From: Bathynomus jamesi
Lineage: Eukaryota > Arthropoda > Malacostraca > Isopoda > Cirolanidae
Assembly (NCBI GenBank): GCA_023014485.1
Contig: JAJOZX010009080.1
Span: 50,001 to 114,000, forward strand
Direction: 5' to 3'
DNA: 64,000 bases
This document shows, in pieces, positions 1 to 11,144 of the stretch; position 1 is the first letter of the stretch; each line of letters begins with the position of its first letter. A program made the position numbers and the translations under genes. The notes below the pieces were generated by a model. That model made no database searches. It had not been told where the DNA came from and worked only from the letters and a program-made list of their open reading frames with translations.

Positions 1-1420
1 CCAGCTTGTGGCCGTCATCACTTAGAATTATTATTATTATTACACACCCTTCTCAACATATTTTAATTGTGAACAAAAAAAATCTACTGCCCATTTTATC
101 CTGATTTGGACATGGTTTTTAACAATCCTGAATAAAATAGTGAAAACAAGTAGAATTATCGTTTCACCGTGTCCTTACTTAGCAGGGAATGGGCTACGAT
201 CTCCACCCTGAATCACCTGATGTCTAAGACAGCGTTACCACTCATCCTCCCCCAAGGTAGTCCAAGCGTATGGATTTAAGCCTGCTAGCTTGCTGTAATA
301 TTTGTAGTGGTATTAGAAGCATTATGAACTATTTCGCTATTTTATCGTAGTCTTGTGGATAGGATATTAGTCTACTTTGACTATATCGTACAAGTTATAT
401 TGATAGTGGAATGGCTTTGCCTAGTTAAAGTACTTAATGGCAGACGCGAGTTTGAATATTTAAATAAGTACCTTCTCTAAGTTTTCCATTGTAGATTTAT
501 GTAATAGATACATGCTTCGTTGCAGTGATGTTTGCTACTTTCTGCTAAGTGTAAAGGTTACGTATTCTAATTATTGCTTCTTGGCATACGCAGTCAATGT
601 AATTAAGTTAGTCTTTTGCCAACGCTAAAAGTTGACAAATACGACTCTAATTCTTCATATTTATTGAAGGAGTTAATAATAAGCTTTTTGTATCTTATTT
701 GAATGTATAAAATTTTTGCTCATTAGACCTTTGTAGCTGAATCTCCAGTCTGTATTTGATATACCCAATGTTTTAAGTAAATGTTGGAAATGTTTGTTTT
801 GTGTATGTTATTTATGCTTCCTACTCATTGCCAATTACTCCTTGTATAAAGTTTCTTTGATTGTGCTTTATTAGTATAGTAGATTTGCTGGTAAGGTAAT
901 CTTAGTTATTATTTAGTTCATAAATATAAGGGTAACTACAGTATATTGCTAGACCGTTTTTTGACGTGGACTTTAATTTGTCTGAATTTTTTTTATTTTC
1001 TTATTAAATGTATATCCAGTCTTGTTCCCTTAAATTGCAAAAACAGCAGAATAGACAAATACAGAATTACTTCCTAGAACAGAAAACATCGTTTTGGGGT
1101 CGTGAAAATGATTCATTTGTCTGCCATTTTTATGAAACTATATTATTTCGTCAAGTATTTGTTGTTCTGTAGCTTCTTACTTGATAAATATTCCTCATTA
1201 CTAGCACTTCTTCATTGTTTTAGAATAGATAATTAGATTTGCAGCTATTTGTAGAATTTAGTTTTTCCTATTATGTTTATCATCTGAAAAGGGATAAAAG
1301 ATATCATACAGTGAATAAGTAAAGCCGGAAAGTTTTTATTTTTTTAGGTGGTAACGAATGAAAAGCTTTTTTTTTTATTTTTATGATTAAACGAATATTT
1401 AATTCTTAACTTTTTGTTTC
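1..1420. other. AT-rich intergenic DNA, no gene seen
   Basis: Stop-rich in all frames, with homopolymer T and A runs and a short ATT run near positions 28-42. I see no reading frame with recognisable protein similarity, no terminal inverted repeat and no tRNA-like box. The last bases (about 1405-1421) form a pyrimidine-rich tract ending in TTTCAG, which would suit a 3' splice site for the island that follows. Confidence 0.6.
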
Positions 1421-2478
1421 AGTAGTAAAGAACGGCTCACTGCCGAATGCAGCTAATGCCATTAAGTGGAATGGACACAAACTTTGGGTATCTCATCTCG
1501 TAAAATATTTCCGACGCCTTGTGGGGTGGTCACTGGCCAGCCAAATTATGCCCAGCCACTGATCATCTCTACATCTGGGAGGCCATTTTCCACACTCCTT
1601 TGGATCCTTGCAGTCTTCTTGTGGGTCCTCGAATTCGTCGCGCTGTAACCATTAGAACCTTTGGCCCAAAGTATACGAGCAACTGGGAAGGCGGGATCCA
1701 TCACTCCTCTCCCCCCTGGCCCACCCTTGGCCTCAAAGCGCCTTTTGCCCTCTCGGTGGCTCTGCTGTTGCCTTCCCATACGGAAGTAGTTCAGATGTCC
1801 TTCAATTAGTGCTCATTTGACCAAGGAGAGCTTAGGAAGAGGCAAGGCCACAGGTTAAGAGGGTACTCAACCATGTATACGGTCAGTATGTGATAGTTAT
1901 TCACGTCTTGCTTTTGTGTGTTGGAACATCGTTGTCTCTTCTTATACGACGCATCGTTTTAAGGCCTCTGGGTCCCAGCGAGGCAAGGAGGGAGCCTTGA
2001 TTTCGTGCCTCACAGCCTCTGTATATCGGCCGGTCCGTCGCCCGTACAAGTGATGTATCCATGACGTCCCGCCTTCCCCGGCCTAAACCTGCCCTTGCCA
2101 CGGCCACCTTAAAAGGCAGCAGCGCGGCCCCTCCACTCTAGTATACGCATTTGACCGATGGCAGCGACCCCAGATGAAGCGAAATTGGCTTTGGACTGGT
2201 TCTCATCAGGTCTGTTTGTTGTTAATCGTATTTTGGGTGTTTTGTTGCTTGTTTGTGTTCAGTTTTATTCTTTCGGTTGTTTTAATGACTGAATGAGAGA
2301 GTAAAAGTGGTACGTGTGAACAGAGATTTTTATCAGACCAGCCCTCAGTTTACCATTTAAGCACTTCATGAACATGTCGATACCTTTTTGCATAAGTACC
2401 TTACTTTTGTTGAATGTACAAAACAATGTCTAGGCTACCCTGACAAATAAATAGTGAAGAATCATAAAAAAAAAAAAA
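1421..2478 (+). other. GC-richer island ending in AATAAA and an A-run; possible terminal exon or retroposed transcript
   Basis: This block is clearly more GC-rich than its surroundings. It starts after a polypyrimidine tract and TTTCAG, which resembles a splice acceptor. A short open frame follows at about 1422-1562 (reading ...NGSLPNAANAIKWNGH... to a stop), which I do not recognise. Near the 3' end an AATAAA hexamer lies about 15-20 bases before a run of about 15 A residues (about 2466-2480). That arrangement fits either a retroposed polyadenylated RNA or a genuine terminal exon whose cleavage site sits at a genomic A-run. I see no target-site duplication, so I cannot choose between them. 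A CpG-rich stretch at about 1970-2130 precedes an ATG at 2158. Low confidence. Confidence 0.25.
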
Positions 2479-5279
2479 AAGTGTGTTGATCTGGCGGTGT
2501 TAGATTCGATATAGAAATTTAATCAAATTGAGAACTTAACTTAAAATTATAAAAGTAAATTTTGGTTTTATAAAGTGAAAATAATTCAAATTGAAATTGA
2601 AAAGAAAAAAAATCGGAGCATACTTGAAGACAACCACGTTGCTATGTATTTACACTTAAAACTTGAAGTTTGGTTATTTTTATAAGTATTTGGCAAACTG
2701 TGAATGGTAAAAGTGAGTTTTGAAATGAACATTTGTATTTATAACTGTCCATAATAAACATTTTTAATACTCTTATTGAATCGTTTGTTTAATTTTTTTT
2801 ATAATTAAGTAATGCTATAGTAATTTTTACCTATTATCTGATGAGGGATAGTGTAACTCGCCTTTATAATAATGGGTTCCTCTGCTTTGACTCGCACTAT
2901 CACTCATCATTCTTTAGTGAGTATGAGAATGGATGGATGTTGTATATGGGTATAGTTTTTGAGTAGGCCCAGTTCTGCTTGACCCAAGTATACAGTGATA
3001 CTTCTCTAGTATACGAACAAGAGTTTCCTCACTGACAAATATATTTAATGGGAACTGCAGTTAAACAATGAACATTGCTGTTTTTCCTCTGCTAAAAGTT
3101 TTAGAAATTGTTATATTTTGATAAAATGTAGATGCTCAAAGTCATCATTATTGCCTCCTACGTTTCATGGAAGCTGACAATTATATATAGTTTTATCTTG
3201 TAACTTATTTCTCTGTCACTTCTTGCTATCAATGTAGTAAGAGGTTAAAACAGGAAGCATAAATTAAATGGTATTTAATGATTGTCTGTATATGTATCAT
3301 ATTTGTATCCTGTCCAATACCGTCCTGTATCAAAATACGTAACTTGAACCTTTAGAGATTGTATTTTTGCTGTGCATTTCTTATTTTTTTGTAATAATAT
3401 TAAGTAGGTTCTAAAAAACTCTCCCCTAAGGACGGTATAGGATAGACAAATGTTTGTTTTAATTTTATATGTATGGGAATATATTGTTTTTAACATTGCA
3501 TTTATAACTTTAATTTCGATTTTTCTTCAGTTTTCACTGTAATTAAAAACATTGATTCTATTTTATAAAGTTCTCTTTATTTTATGGCTTGGCAGTTGAG
3601 CAGCAGATAAACTTATATGAGAAAGCTATTTCTGTTTTTGATATTACCTGAGTAAATTAGGATAAATTCTATAAATGAAAAAATCATTTGAATTTGAAAT
3701 CGGAAGTATACCAATAGAATGATAAGGAATTTTTGCACATTAAACCTAATAGATTGTACTTGGCACATCTATTCGTATTTTTTTCTTTCTTTTACTTTAA
3801 TAAAATCTGGCTATTTTTTTTACTGTCAGTACTAGTTTATTTGTAAATTTTAATTAAGAAAGTTTCATAATGTACATTTTTAATAACTAAATGAGTGCAT
3901 TATTAATATTACATAAGATATTTTTCAGTGGAGTGATATTAAATACGATATAGTTATGTTAGAACTGAAAGAAATTTTGATTGTGTTTACGTTGAAGGTT
4001 TATAAGGAAAGCTCAAACTAGATTATTTTAATGTCTGTTCATGTGTCAGTACAGGATATTCTTGGTTGCATTTAATAAATGACTAAAACGAAGGAACCGA
4101 ACATTCCATTGATGAAAAAAAAGCGGTTACGGAGGAACTGTGTCCAACAACTAACACAATTCCCCAGACTTCATTTTCTATCGATGAACTTCGGTTCTTT
4201 CCTCTGTCGGCTATGAGTGATGACGTCATTAAAAGACGGGAAAAGTATCTTAACTAGGACTCTTCCACCCTCGAAACCGCCTCCACAACAACAATAATAA
4301 TAATAATACGATAGGAACAGACAATGCAATAAGTATACTGGTGGTTCTTGTCCTATAGATTCTCCCTGTGCCAGATGACGTTATTCCCTCATGGTGGATA
4401 CACTCTGTATACCAGCCGGCCTTGTAACACTGGATGGTAGAGTGCTAGCGCAGGGAATGAAGGTCTTGATCATTTGCTTTCCTCAAACGAAATTAGTTTT
4501 AAACGAAATTAGTTTTTAGCAAGTTTAGAAATTTTATTCTACTTAATTTTTTTTCTCTAGAACTGTTTTGGGAAAAATTTAATTAAATGTATTTTATTTA
4601 TAAATATTTAATAAATATTTATATATAGTTGAAGTAAGTTTTGATAGTTAATTTAAGAATTCTTAAAAGATTAAAAAAAATAAAATTGTTCTGGTCGTGA
4701 ACTTGAGCATCCAGTATACGGGCTGGGATTCAGGAAGCACTGTTTATATGTACTGTAATATAAAAAAAAACTTTTACTATTAGGTATGAATGTTATCAAA
4801 TAAAATTTCAAAATAACTAGTTTCTTTCAGCCTGTTTTTGCATGCTACTGAATATTACATCTCGAGAAGACGAATGATCCAGAGAAATTCGTACAGAAAT
4901 TGGAATTCATTGAAAGTTTTTTCACACCCTTTTCATGAAAATAAAAACATCTTAATCTTTCTAGAAAACGCTTTTGATGCCAAAGAACAACTTCAATTTT
5001 TAAATGAAATTCGAAGTTGAAAACTTTGGCAGTTGACAATTTCAGTAATTTGTAATATTTTAATCCATTTTATTATTCACACTTGGCCCACAATATACTG
5101 CAGGTCATTTTTAATGAGGCGTAATAGTTTCTCTGATCATTAAGAGATCATATTACATTGCACTCGCTCTTTATACAAATGGTTTTCATTTTCTTATATT
5201 TCGGGTATTGGTGTTTTGATGGTACATTAGCCATATTTACATTCTTCTGCTTTATTGTATATTTTCTCTCGCACGCCTT
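2479..5279. other. AT-rich intergenic DNA, no gene seen
   Basis: Mostly A/T with short homopolymers. A somewhat more GC-rich patch at 4090-4460 contains an (AAC/AAT)n run near 4275-4302, but no recognisable coding or repeat-family signature. Small open frames (for example 3275-3496 and 4838-5039) have low-complexity composition and no known motifs; I do not consider them genes. Confidence 0.55.

Positions 5280-5281
<2 letters not shown>

Positions 5282-5335
<54 letters not shown>
5282..5335. repeat. (TA)n microsatellite
   Basis: An uninterrupted TA dinucleotide run of about 54 bases. It makes artefactual open frames (YIYIYI...) on both strands. Similar runs recur at 26686-26720, 44043-44122 and 48760-48820. 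Confidence 0.95.
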
Positions 5336-5336
<1 letters not shown>

Positions 5337-5990
5337 CGTGCTTCCCATTTTCAACAGTGATTACGAGGTAGTGAAGAGAAGAGGTAGAAACTAAAGCGTA
5401 CACATTCATTCACAGAGGACCAGCGCCCTCCTACACAGGTTAAACTCCACACCTGCGGCGCTTCCAGGGCTTGAGAAAAATAAGAGGGGGAGAGAGTCCT
5501 GAACTTACTTACATCTAACAAACCTAATTGCAACCACTTCTCGTGCATCACCCAGATCAAGTCCACGCTTATTCACAGTGTCATTCACCATGTCCATCCA
5601 TCATTATTTCAGCTTTCCTCTCCTACATTCGCAAATACTCATACATTCTTACAACACTGACATCTTCTATTCTTTCAACTTGTCTAAATCACCGTAACAC
5701 TTTTCTCAATTTTCATTTCCACTGACTCTTGAACACCATTCCAAAAACACACGATTTCTTACTCTATCAATCCGACGCACTCAACACACTTCAGATTATC
5801 TGTCTCAACCGTTCTTACTCTTGACTTCTCCCTTTCATGTTTTGGCAGTGTTTCATACCCATAACAAAAGTGTCAGTACTAATACACTTTCACCTAAGTA
5901 TCTTGCAGCATCTTTATCCAGTCTGCTTTCTTACAATCGCTTTCAGTGCAACCACCACCTTATTTCTTTGATTCATTCTACTAATAACTA

Positions 5991-7288
5991 CGAGGGCCAC
6001 TCAATATATTTGCCCCCCCCCGTTCCTTTTAAGTTCCAGGAATTTTGTACACAAGTAGTTACATACCTTTTTTACAAGTTTTTTTTTTTCCCCCCAGTCT
6101 CCATCCTTTTCTACGGCTTTCCTCTACCTCGAAACAAGGGCCCTTATTCCTTGCTGGTAAAAGTTCCCTGGTTCCGCTGGAGCCACCTCTTAACCTCCTC
6201 AACAACCTCATCGTCACTGAAACTTTTTTCCACGAATAGTATCCTTCAGTGGCCCAAACAAATGGAAGTCTGAAGGTGCCAGATCCGGGCTGTATGGAAG
6301 GTGGGGTAACAGTAAAGCGCATTTTTGTGATGGCCCCTCTTGTTTCCAGTTTTCTCTCCGGTCGAACTCGCTTTATGCGTCTCTGGAGTCTCTGTAGGGT
6401 AGCAATATATGCCTCCGAGTTGATTGATTGTACTTTCTTCATAATGTCCACCAGAATCACCCCTTTCATGTCCCAGAAGATGGTGGCCATAACCTTTCTT
6501 GCAGAGGGAGCCATTTTGAACTTTTTCTTGCATGAGGGAGTCTGCGTGATGCCACTCCATGGATTGACGTTTTTTTTAGGTTCAAAGTGGTGTACCCAAG
6601 TCTCATCCCCAGTCACAATTCGTGAAAGGAAGTCATCCCCTTCTGTCGTATCTAACCAACGACTCTAAGCAATTTCTTTTCTTTGGGCTTTGTGATCTTC
6701 AGTCAGTTCGCGAGGAATAAACCGTGAACACACTTTTGAGTATCCCAGTTGCTGAATTATCGTATTCACACTTCCTTCACTAATTCCTAGCTCCAGTGAT
6801 AACTCCTTGTATGTGACGCGCCGATTTGATCGAATGATTTTGTTAGCACGTTGCACAATGTGAGCTGTCACAGCCGATGCCGGGCGACCGCTTCGGTGCT
6901 CATCATCGAGGCTGGCTCTCCTCGCCAATGATCTCGCACATTTAGACCAGCGTCCACCTGTGCTTTGATCAACAGCAGCATCTCCGTAAGCGTTTTGTAG
7001 ACGTTTGTGAATATTTCTGTTTCCTTCTCTGCGGTTAAGAACTCGATAACAACTCTGTTTACGACGCACATCACTGTCAGATGCCATTTTCGAAACTGCG
7101 TTAACCATCAGTTTTATACAAGGTGGTTTAAAAGCGGTTTTATACAAGGAGGGGAGGTTCAAATTTGCAAAATTCGGTTATGTGAAACGCAGAAAGTTTA
7201 AACTTACGACCCAAAAGACATTTCAGCCCCATGGCCTATTATTTAGTTAAGAAAAAAGGGTGGGGCAAAATATATTGGGTGCCCCTAG
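5991..7288 (-). mobile_element. mariner DNA transposon, full length (about 1.3 kb), TA target duplication
   Basis: The ends form an imperfect terminal inverted repeat. The left end begins CGAGGGCCACTCAATATATT. The right end, reverse complemented, begins CTAGGGGCACCCAATATATT. Both are flanked by TA (5989-5990 and 7289-7290), the standard mariner target duplication. The 1298-bp length is typical of the family. The element lies inside LINE copy A, whose reading resumes on the other side, so it inserted after that LINE. Its transposase is a minus-strand pseudogene. Confidence 0.9.
6010..7087 (-). pseudogene. mariner transposase pseudogene
   Basis: Mariner transposases excise and reinsert the element at TA sites through a DDD/E catalytic triad. 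The start is the ATG at 7085-7087 (MASDSDV...). The N-terminal part, to about 6665, has the expected helix-turn-helix region, with QNAYGDAAVDQ, RSGRPASA and the GISEGSV and KVCSRFIPRELT motifs. After a frame disruption near 6660 the catalytic part continues with TGDETWVHHFEPK, containing the first catalytic D, and MAPSARKVMATIFWD. The region that should hold the other two acidic residues is scrambled by frameshifts around 6240-6330, and downstream frames are broken. The protein cannot be active, although the termini might still be mobilised in trans. Confidence 0.88.
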
Positions 7289-7767
7289 TACATTCGCACT
7301 CGCACCTCTTTTTATTCAGTATACTTAAAAGATACTTAAAAGACTCGACCACATCTAGTGTTCCACCATTCACCGTCACTTGGATTGTCCGAATTTCCCT
7401 CTTCACAATCAATGACTTACTCTTACCCACATTCATTTTCAACTCTTCTCTCGCACAGCGCCACAAAATTCTTAACCTCTTGCGTATCACACACACTGGG
7501 CAAATAGTACAGCATAATTTGTATACAACAGATTTGACAGCCCCGACCTATTCCCATCACACTAGATTCATTCCTCTCTAGCAGTCGCACTTTCGTCTTG
7601 CTCACGATTCCATCCATAAACGGAATGAACCACCACGGAGACCGTACAACCTTGATAGCCACCAACACATATCAAACCATTCATTCAGTTCATTTATTCT
7701 AACACATGCACTACTTCCATTATAGAAATCTTCACCGCATTGATGTGTACCGCTGAGCCCCATATAT

Positions 7768-8332
7768 AGGGAGAGTCTAGTAAAACGGGCTTTTTCTGCT
7801 CGGGTGTTGCTGTTATGTAGTTGTGAATGCAGTTACTAACTGCTCAACCATGTGTTGTCGGTATAAAGGTGGAACCCGTGGAATGGAGACGCTTTTGTGT
7901 GCTCACTAGAAAATATATTTTTGGAGGAGTGCGGCAATATAGTTCGCTGTGAAATTTGCGAGTAGCATGCAGGCCTGATTAACTACAGGGCTTATTACTT
8001 TTATATAGGCCTATTGAAGTTTCTTAACACTGCACTGTTACTTCGTTTGAAATAAAATGTACAAAGCATTTCCTTTTCTGTAGAAACCTGTTACAACTAC
8101 AATTTTACACATTTACCCCATTTTACCCTACCAGTGGGATAAAATGAGTAGTCTCCCTCCTCTGGGAAAAACAGATTCGCACACTAAGTTAACAATGAAA
8201 ACAACTCCAATGTAATAATTTAAAGTGGACCAGATAAGCTTGTGTGAACAGAAAAATCCAATATTTTGAGGAGGGAGCTTTGAAGTTACAAACAATTTAG
8301 TACTAAGTACCCTGTTTTACCCAACTCTCCCC
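7768..8332. mobile_element. MITE-like element with GGGAGAGT...TAAAAC terminal inverted repeats
   Basis: The left end reads GGGAGAGTCTAGTAAAACGG. The right end, reverse complemented, reads GGGGAGAGTTGGGTAAAACA. Together they form an imperfect inverted repeat of about 24 bp. The 565-bp interior has no transposase frame and contains another inverted pair of the same sort (about 8116-8150, ACCCCATTTTACCC... with GGGATAAAATGAG). It sits inside LINE copy A between two RT segments that are contiguous in the family. I did not identify a clear target duplication, so the superfamily is open. Confidence 0.6.
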
Positions 8333-8935
8333 TGTTTAAGACCTGCCACAATGCTTTTCTATTAACTCCATCATACGCTTTCTCAAGATTTACAATCACT
8401 TGTCTCACTGCGGACTCTTGATTCGCAGCCTCTTTCACCTCAGAACCCTACTTACTCATCACTCGCTAAGCATTCTGTAATATCACGAACTCATTCTATC
8501 ACTATTCTACCATACACCTTCCCCACTACACTCAACAGACTTGTACTTCCGTAATTCTTACATTCGCCCCCTTTCACCTTTCATTTTATACAGTGGAACA
8601 ATTATTACTTTCTTCGTCTTCAGGCACATTCCCATTTGTTCATACACTCTGGCACATGCACCACAACCACTCCAACCCTTTCACTCCCCGATACTTAATC
8701 ATTTTCCCATATATCCTATCCACACTTGCTTTTTTTTAACTTTTTTCATCTTGCGAACTGCCGCTTTCACTTTGCTCGTGGTTATGTTTCAGACATTGGT
8801 CATGTCTTCCTCACACTCCCGAATCCGACCATATTTATATTTGCACTCCTCTCATTCTTTACCCATCAAACCCTCGAAAACTTTTGCATTTTAACTTTAT
8901 TTTTATTTTCCTCAAATTCTTTGATGTTTTACAGT

Positions 8936-9640
8936 ACATTAATATGTTGGAGTTAAACTAATTTTTTGTTAAAAAGTTTCCAAACGTACGGTAAACTTTT
9001 CGTAACTATCCTTTGCATGTTACGAAAGATAAGGATGAATGTAACGGAAATATTTCTCTGTACGAATAATTATGAGCGCCACTGTAAACCTACATCTAAA
9101 TCTAGGTAAGGAAATCATTTAAAGTGCATCACATAATAAAGATATTAAACTAAGAATGAACTGAAGATCTTGCTGTATTCTAGAATCTACAGTAGAATAA
9201 AAGAAATAAGCAAGGTACCCTCAATTAAAAATCAAGATCTGTACTTTATACGATTAAATTCAATCCTAAATTTTAAAAGTTTTGTTCGAATCAAATAATT
9301 TGAGATTATGAACTTCAGATTTTTATACGTGGGGTAAAACAAGGTTCTTTTAACCCTGAATGAATTAAACTCGAAACCAACTGACTGACTCCCTCAACAC
9401 CAAACACACATTCTAAAGGTCGCCTGCATAGTTTTCCTTCAACACTTTTTTTTAAGATCTTTCTTCTTCCAGTCAGACACACTATGCACGTCTTTCTCAT
9501 AAATATTACACTGGCACTTTCATACGGAGTACAGTCGTCTTTTGCCCTTCATCGTCACCAGATAAAGTTGTCATTTAGAGTTAAATCAGATAGACTTGAC
9601 AACTTGTTGCAAACATGATCGATATAACTTTGTTAGATTT
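8936..9640. other. AT-rich spacer between two LINE copies, no gene identified
   Basis: AT-rich DNA separating LINE copies A and B. A small minus-strand frame at 9315-9500 (61 codons) has no motif I recognise. It may be a further LINE remnant, because the flanks are LINE-derived, but I cannot show this. Confidence 0.5.
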
Positions 9641-10207
9641 CTCGTCTCACTCTAACATGAATACTCAATCAGTCACAACTCGCCCCTAACTCTTACACAA
9701 TTGATACTACTCGCATAAGAACTTCCCACTGACATTACATTCCTAGCACTTCCCAGAAGGGGCATCTATTCACGTCATACGCTTTATCGAAATCCAGAAA
9801 TGCCATATTATTTCTTATCACAGTTTCTCAATCAGCTGTCTCGCTGCAAACCCTTGATCAATATGTCCTCTGCCTTCTCTTCGGCCACCTTTATTCATCT
9901 CCAACCAAAGTATGTGTACTCTCTCTCACAATATCTGTCAACACTCTTCCGTGTACTTTCCCACTTGTACTTAAAATATTTATATGACGGTAATTTTTGC
10001 ATTCACTTCTTTCGTCTTTACTTTTATAAATACAGCTGCTTTTGACTCAATCATCGGGTATAAATCAACTTTCTCTCGCTTTCTGACACCACTTCTGCAG
10101 CCATCAAACACCATTTTGCTTCCATATTTAATATTATAATTTAATGTCTTCTTCTTCCTGACATTTACTCTGACCAACGTCACCAAAATCTCACTGCATT
10201 CATACAA

Positions 10208-10421
10208 TAATAATAATAATTGAGATTGTTTAACCCTTTCGCAACATCTAAGGTCATATGACGGAGGGGACCTACAGCTTTACGTGGGATCCGAACCACG
10301 AGTCGCTACATAATCTGGACACTGAGGACGGTCTCCCATCCAACTACTACCCAGCCCCAATGTCGCTTAACTTCGCTGATTAACGGGAAGCGGTGTTACG
10401 ACATTGGCTACGACGTAGCCC
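10208..10421 (-). mobile_element. 5S-rRNA-derived SINE (SINE3-like) with 12-bp target duplication
   Basis: On the minus strand the first ~110 bases resemble 5S rRNA, including the internal promoter region. The matching stretches are CAGCGAAGTTAAGCGACATT and GTAGTTGGATGGGAGACCGTC. A conserved tail follows (GGTTCGGATCCCACGTAAAG ... ACCTTAGATGTTGCGAAAG), ending in a short (AAT)n tract. The 12-base sequence GCATTCATACAA flanks it directly on both sides (10196-10207 and 10422-10433), a direct repeat expected from target-primed reverse transcription. It would be transcribed by RNA polymerase III and mobilised by a partner LINE. The same 3' body recurs at 58228-58527. Confidence 0.9.
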
Positions 10422-11144
10422 GCATTCATACAAGACTTGGGAGAAGAATCACCGGCCCTGATGCTTTGCCACCTTGTGCAACCCCCTATCCAAGGGCATG
10501 AATTCATACTCTTCCTGTTCATCTACTCACCTACGAGCTCGCTAAGATACCTTAAATTTTTCGTGCATTTATTCCTATTACATTAACACGTTACCATTCT
10601 GATCTTTCATGTTACCAGTCATTCCTCCAGACTGAAATTTACACTTCCTCACTTCTTTCCAAAATAACTTTGTTCTCTATGTACTGTTCCATATACTCCA
10701 AAGTCTTGATCTACTCTCCTTTTATTCTTTTCTTTCTACCACTTGTTTAACATTCTTTGTACAACTCACTACATTTCCTTTCATCACTACCAGGCTGAGT
10801 CTGTAACGTCCTTTTCCATATTTTTCTTTCTCTCACGGCATTCTTCAACTCACCGTTCCACGACTCCGTTGGTATACACGCACATGCACTAGATGCTGTC
10901 TTCACTAAACATCTCTATACACATACCACATACTCTATACTTCCATTTATTTGTTCATCATCTATATCTCTAACGACTTGTTCTACTCTTTTTTTTATAC
11001 TATGTTGATACTTCATTCTAATTCAGCCTTTCAGCTTCTGTTCTGTTTATCTACTGTTTCTCTTCGTTTTATACCATACACCAACCAACTTAACTTTACA
11101 CAAAAACCTCCATTCGACTCCCAAAACAACTTTTGTATTGCATA

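Larger units (their letters stand above)
5395..8935 (-). mobile_element. RTE-like non-LTR retrotransposon, copy A (antisense, decayed, interrupted)
   Basis: Read on the minus strand, the pieces 8333-8935, 7289-7767 and 5395-5990 give successive parts of a LINE reverse transcriptase in the expected order. First, 8935-8340 holds the N-terminal RT region, with the pattern ...VKAAVRKMKKVKKKASVDRI... and ...ECKNYGSTSLLSVVGKVYGR. Second, 7668-7239 holds the palm and post-palm region, with ...MNVGKSKSLIVKREI... and a VVESFKYL motif. Third, 5990-5395 holds the C-terminal region. Every piece carries stops and frameshifts, so no function remains. The copy is split by a mariner (5991-7288) and a MITE (7768-8332). 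The motif set is that of APE-type LINEs close to RTE; the exact clade needs a tree. Confidence 0.75.

Noticed and set aside
5148..5394. Overlapping open frames on both strands with YIYIYI repeats
   Set aside because: They are translations of the (TA)n microsatellite, not genes.
9315..9500. Minus-strand 61-codon frame
   Set aside because: No motif, no context beyond LINE remnants; insufficient support.
10208..10421. Functional 5S rRNA gene
   Set aside because: Diverged head, extra SINE body, short tail and a target duplication show a retroposed SINE.
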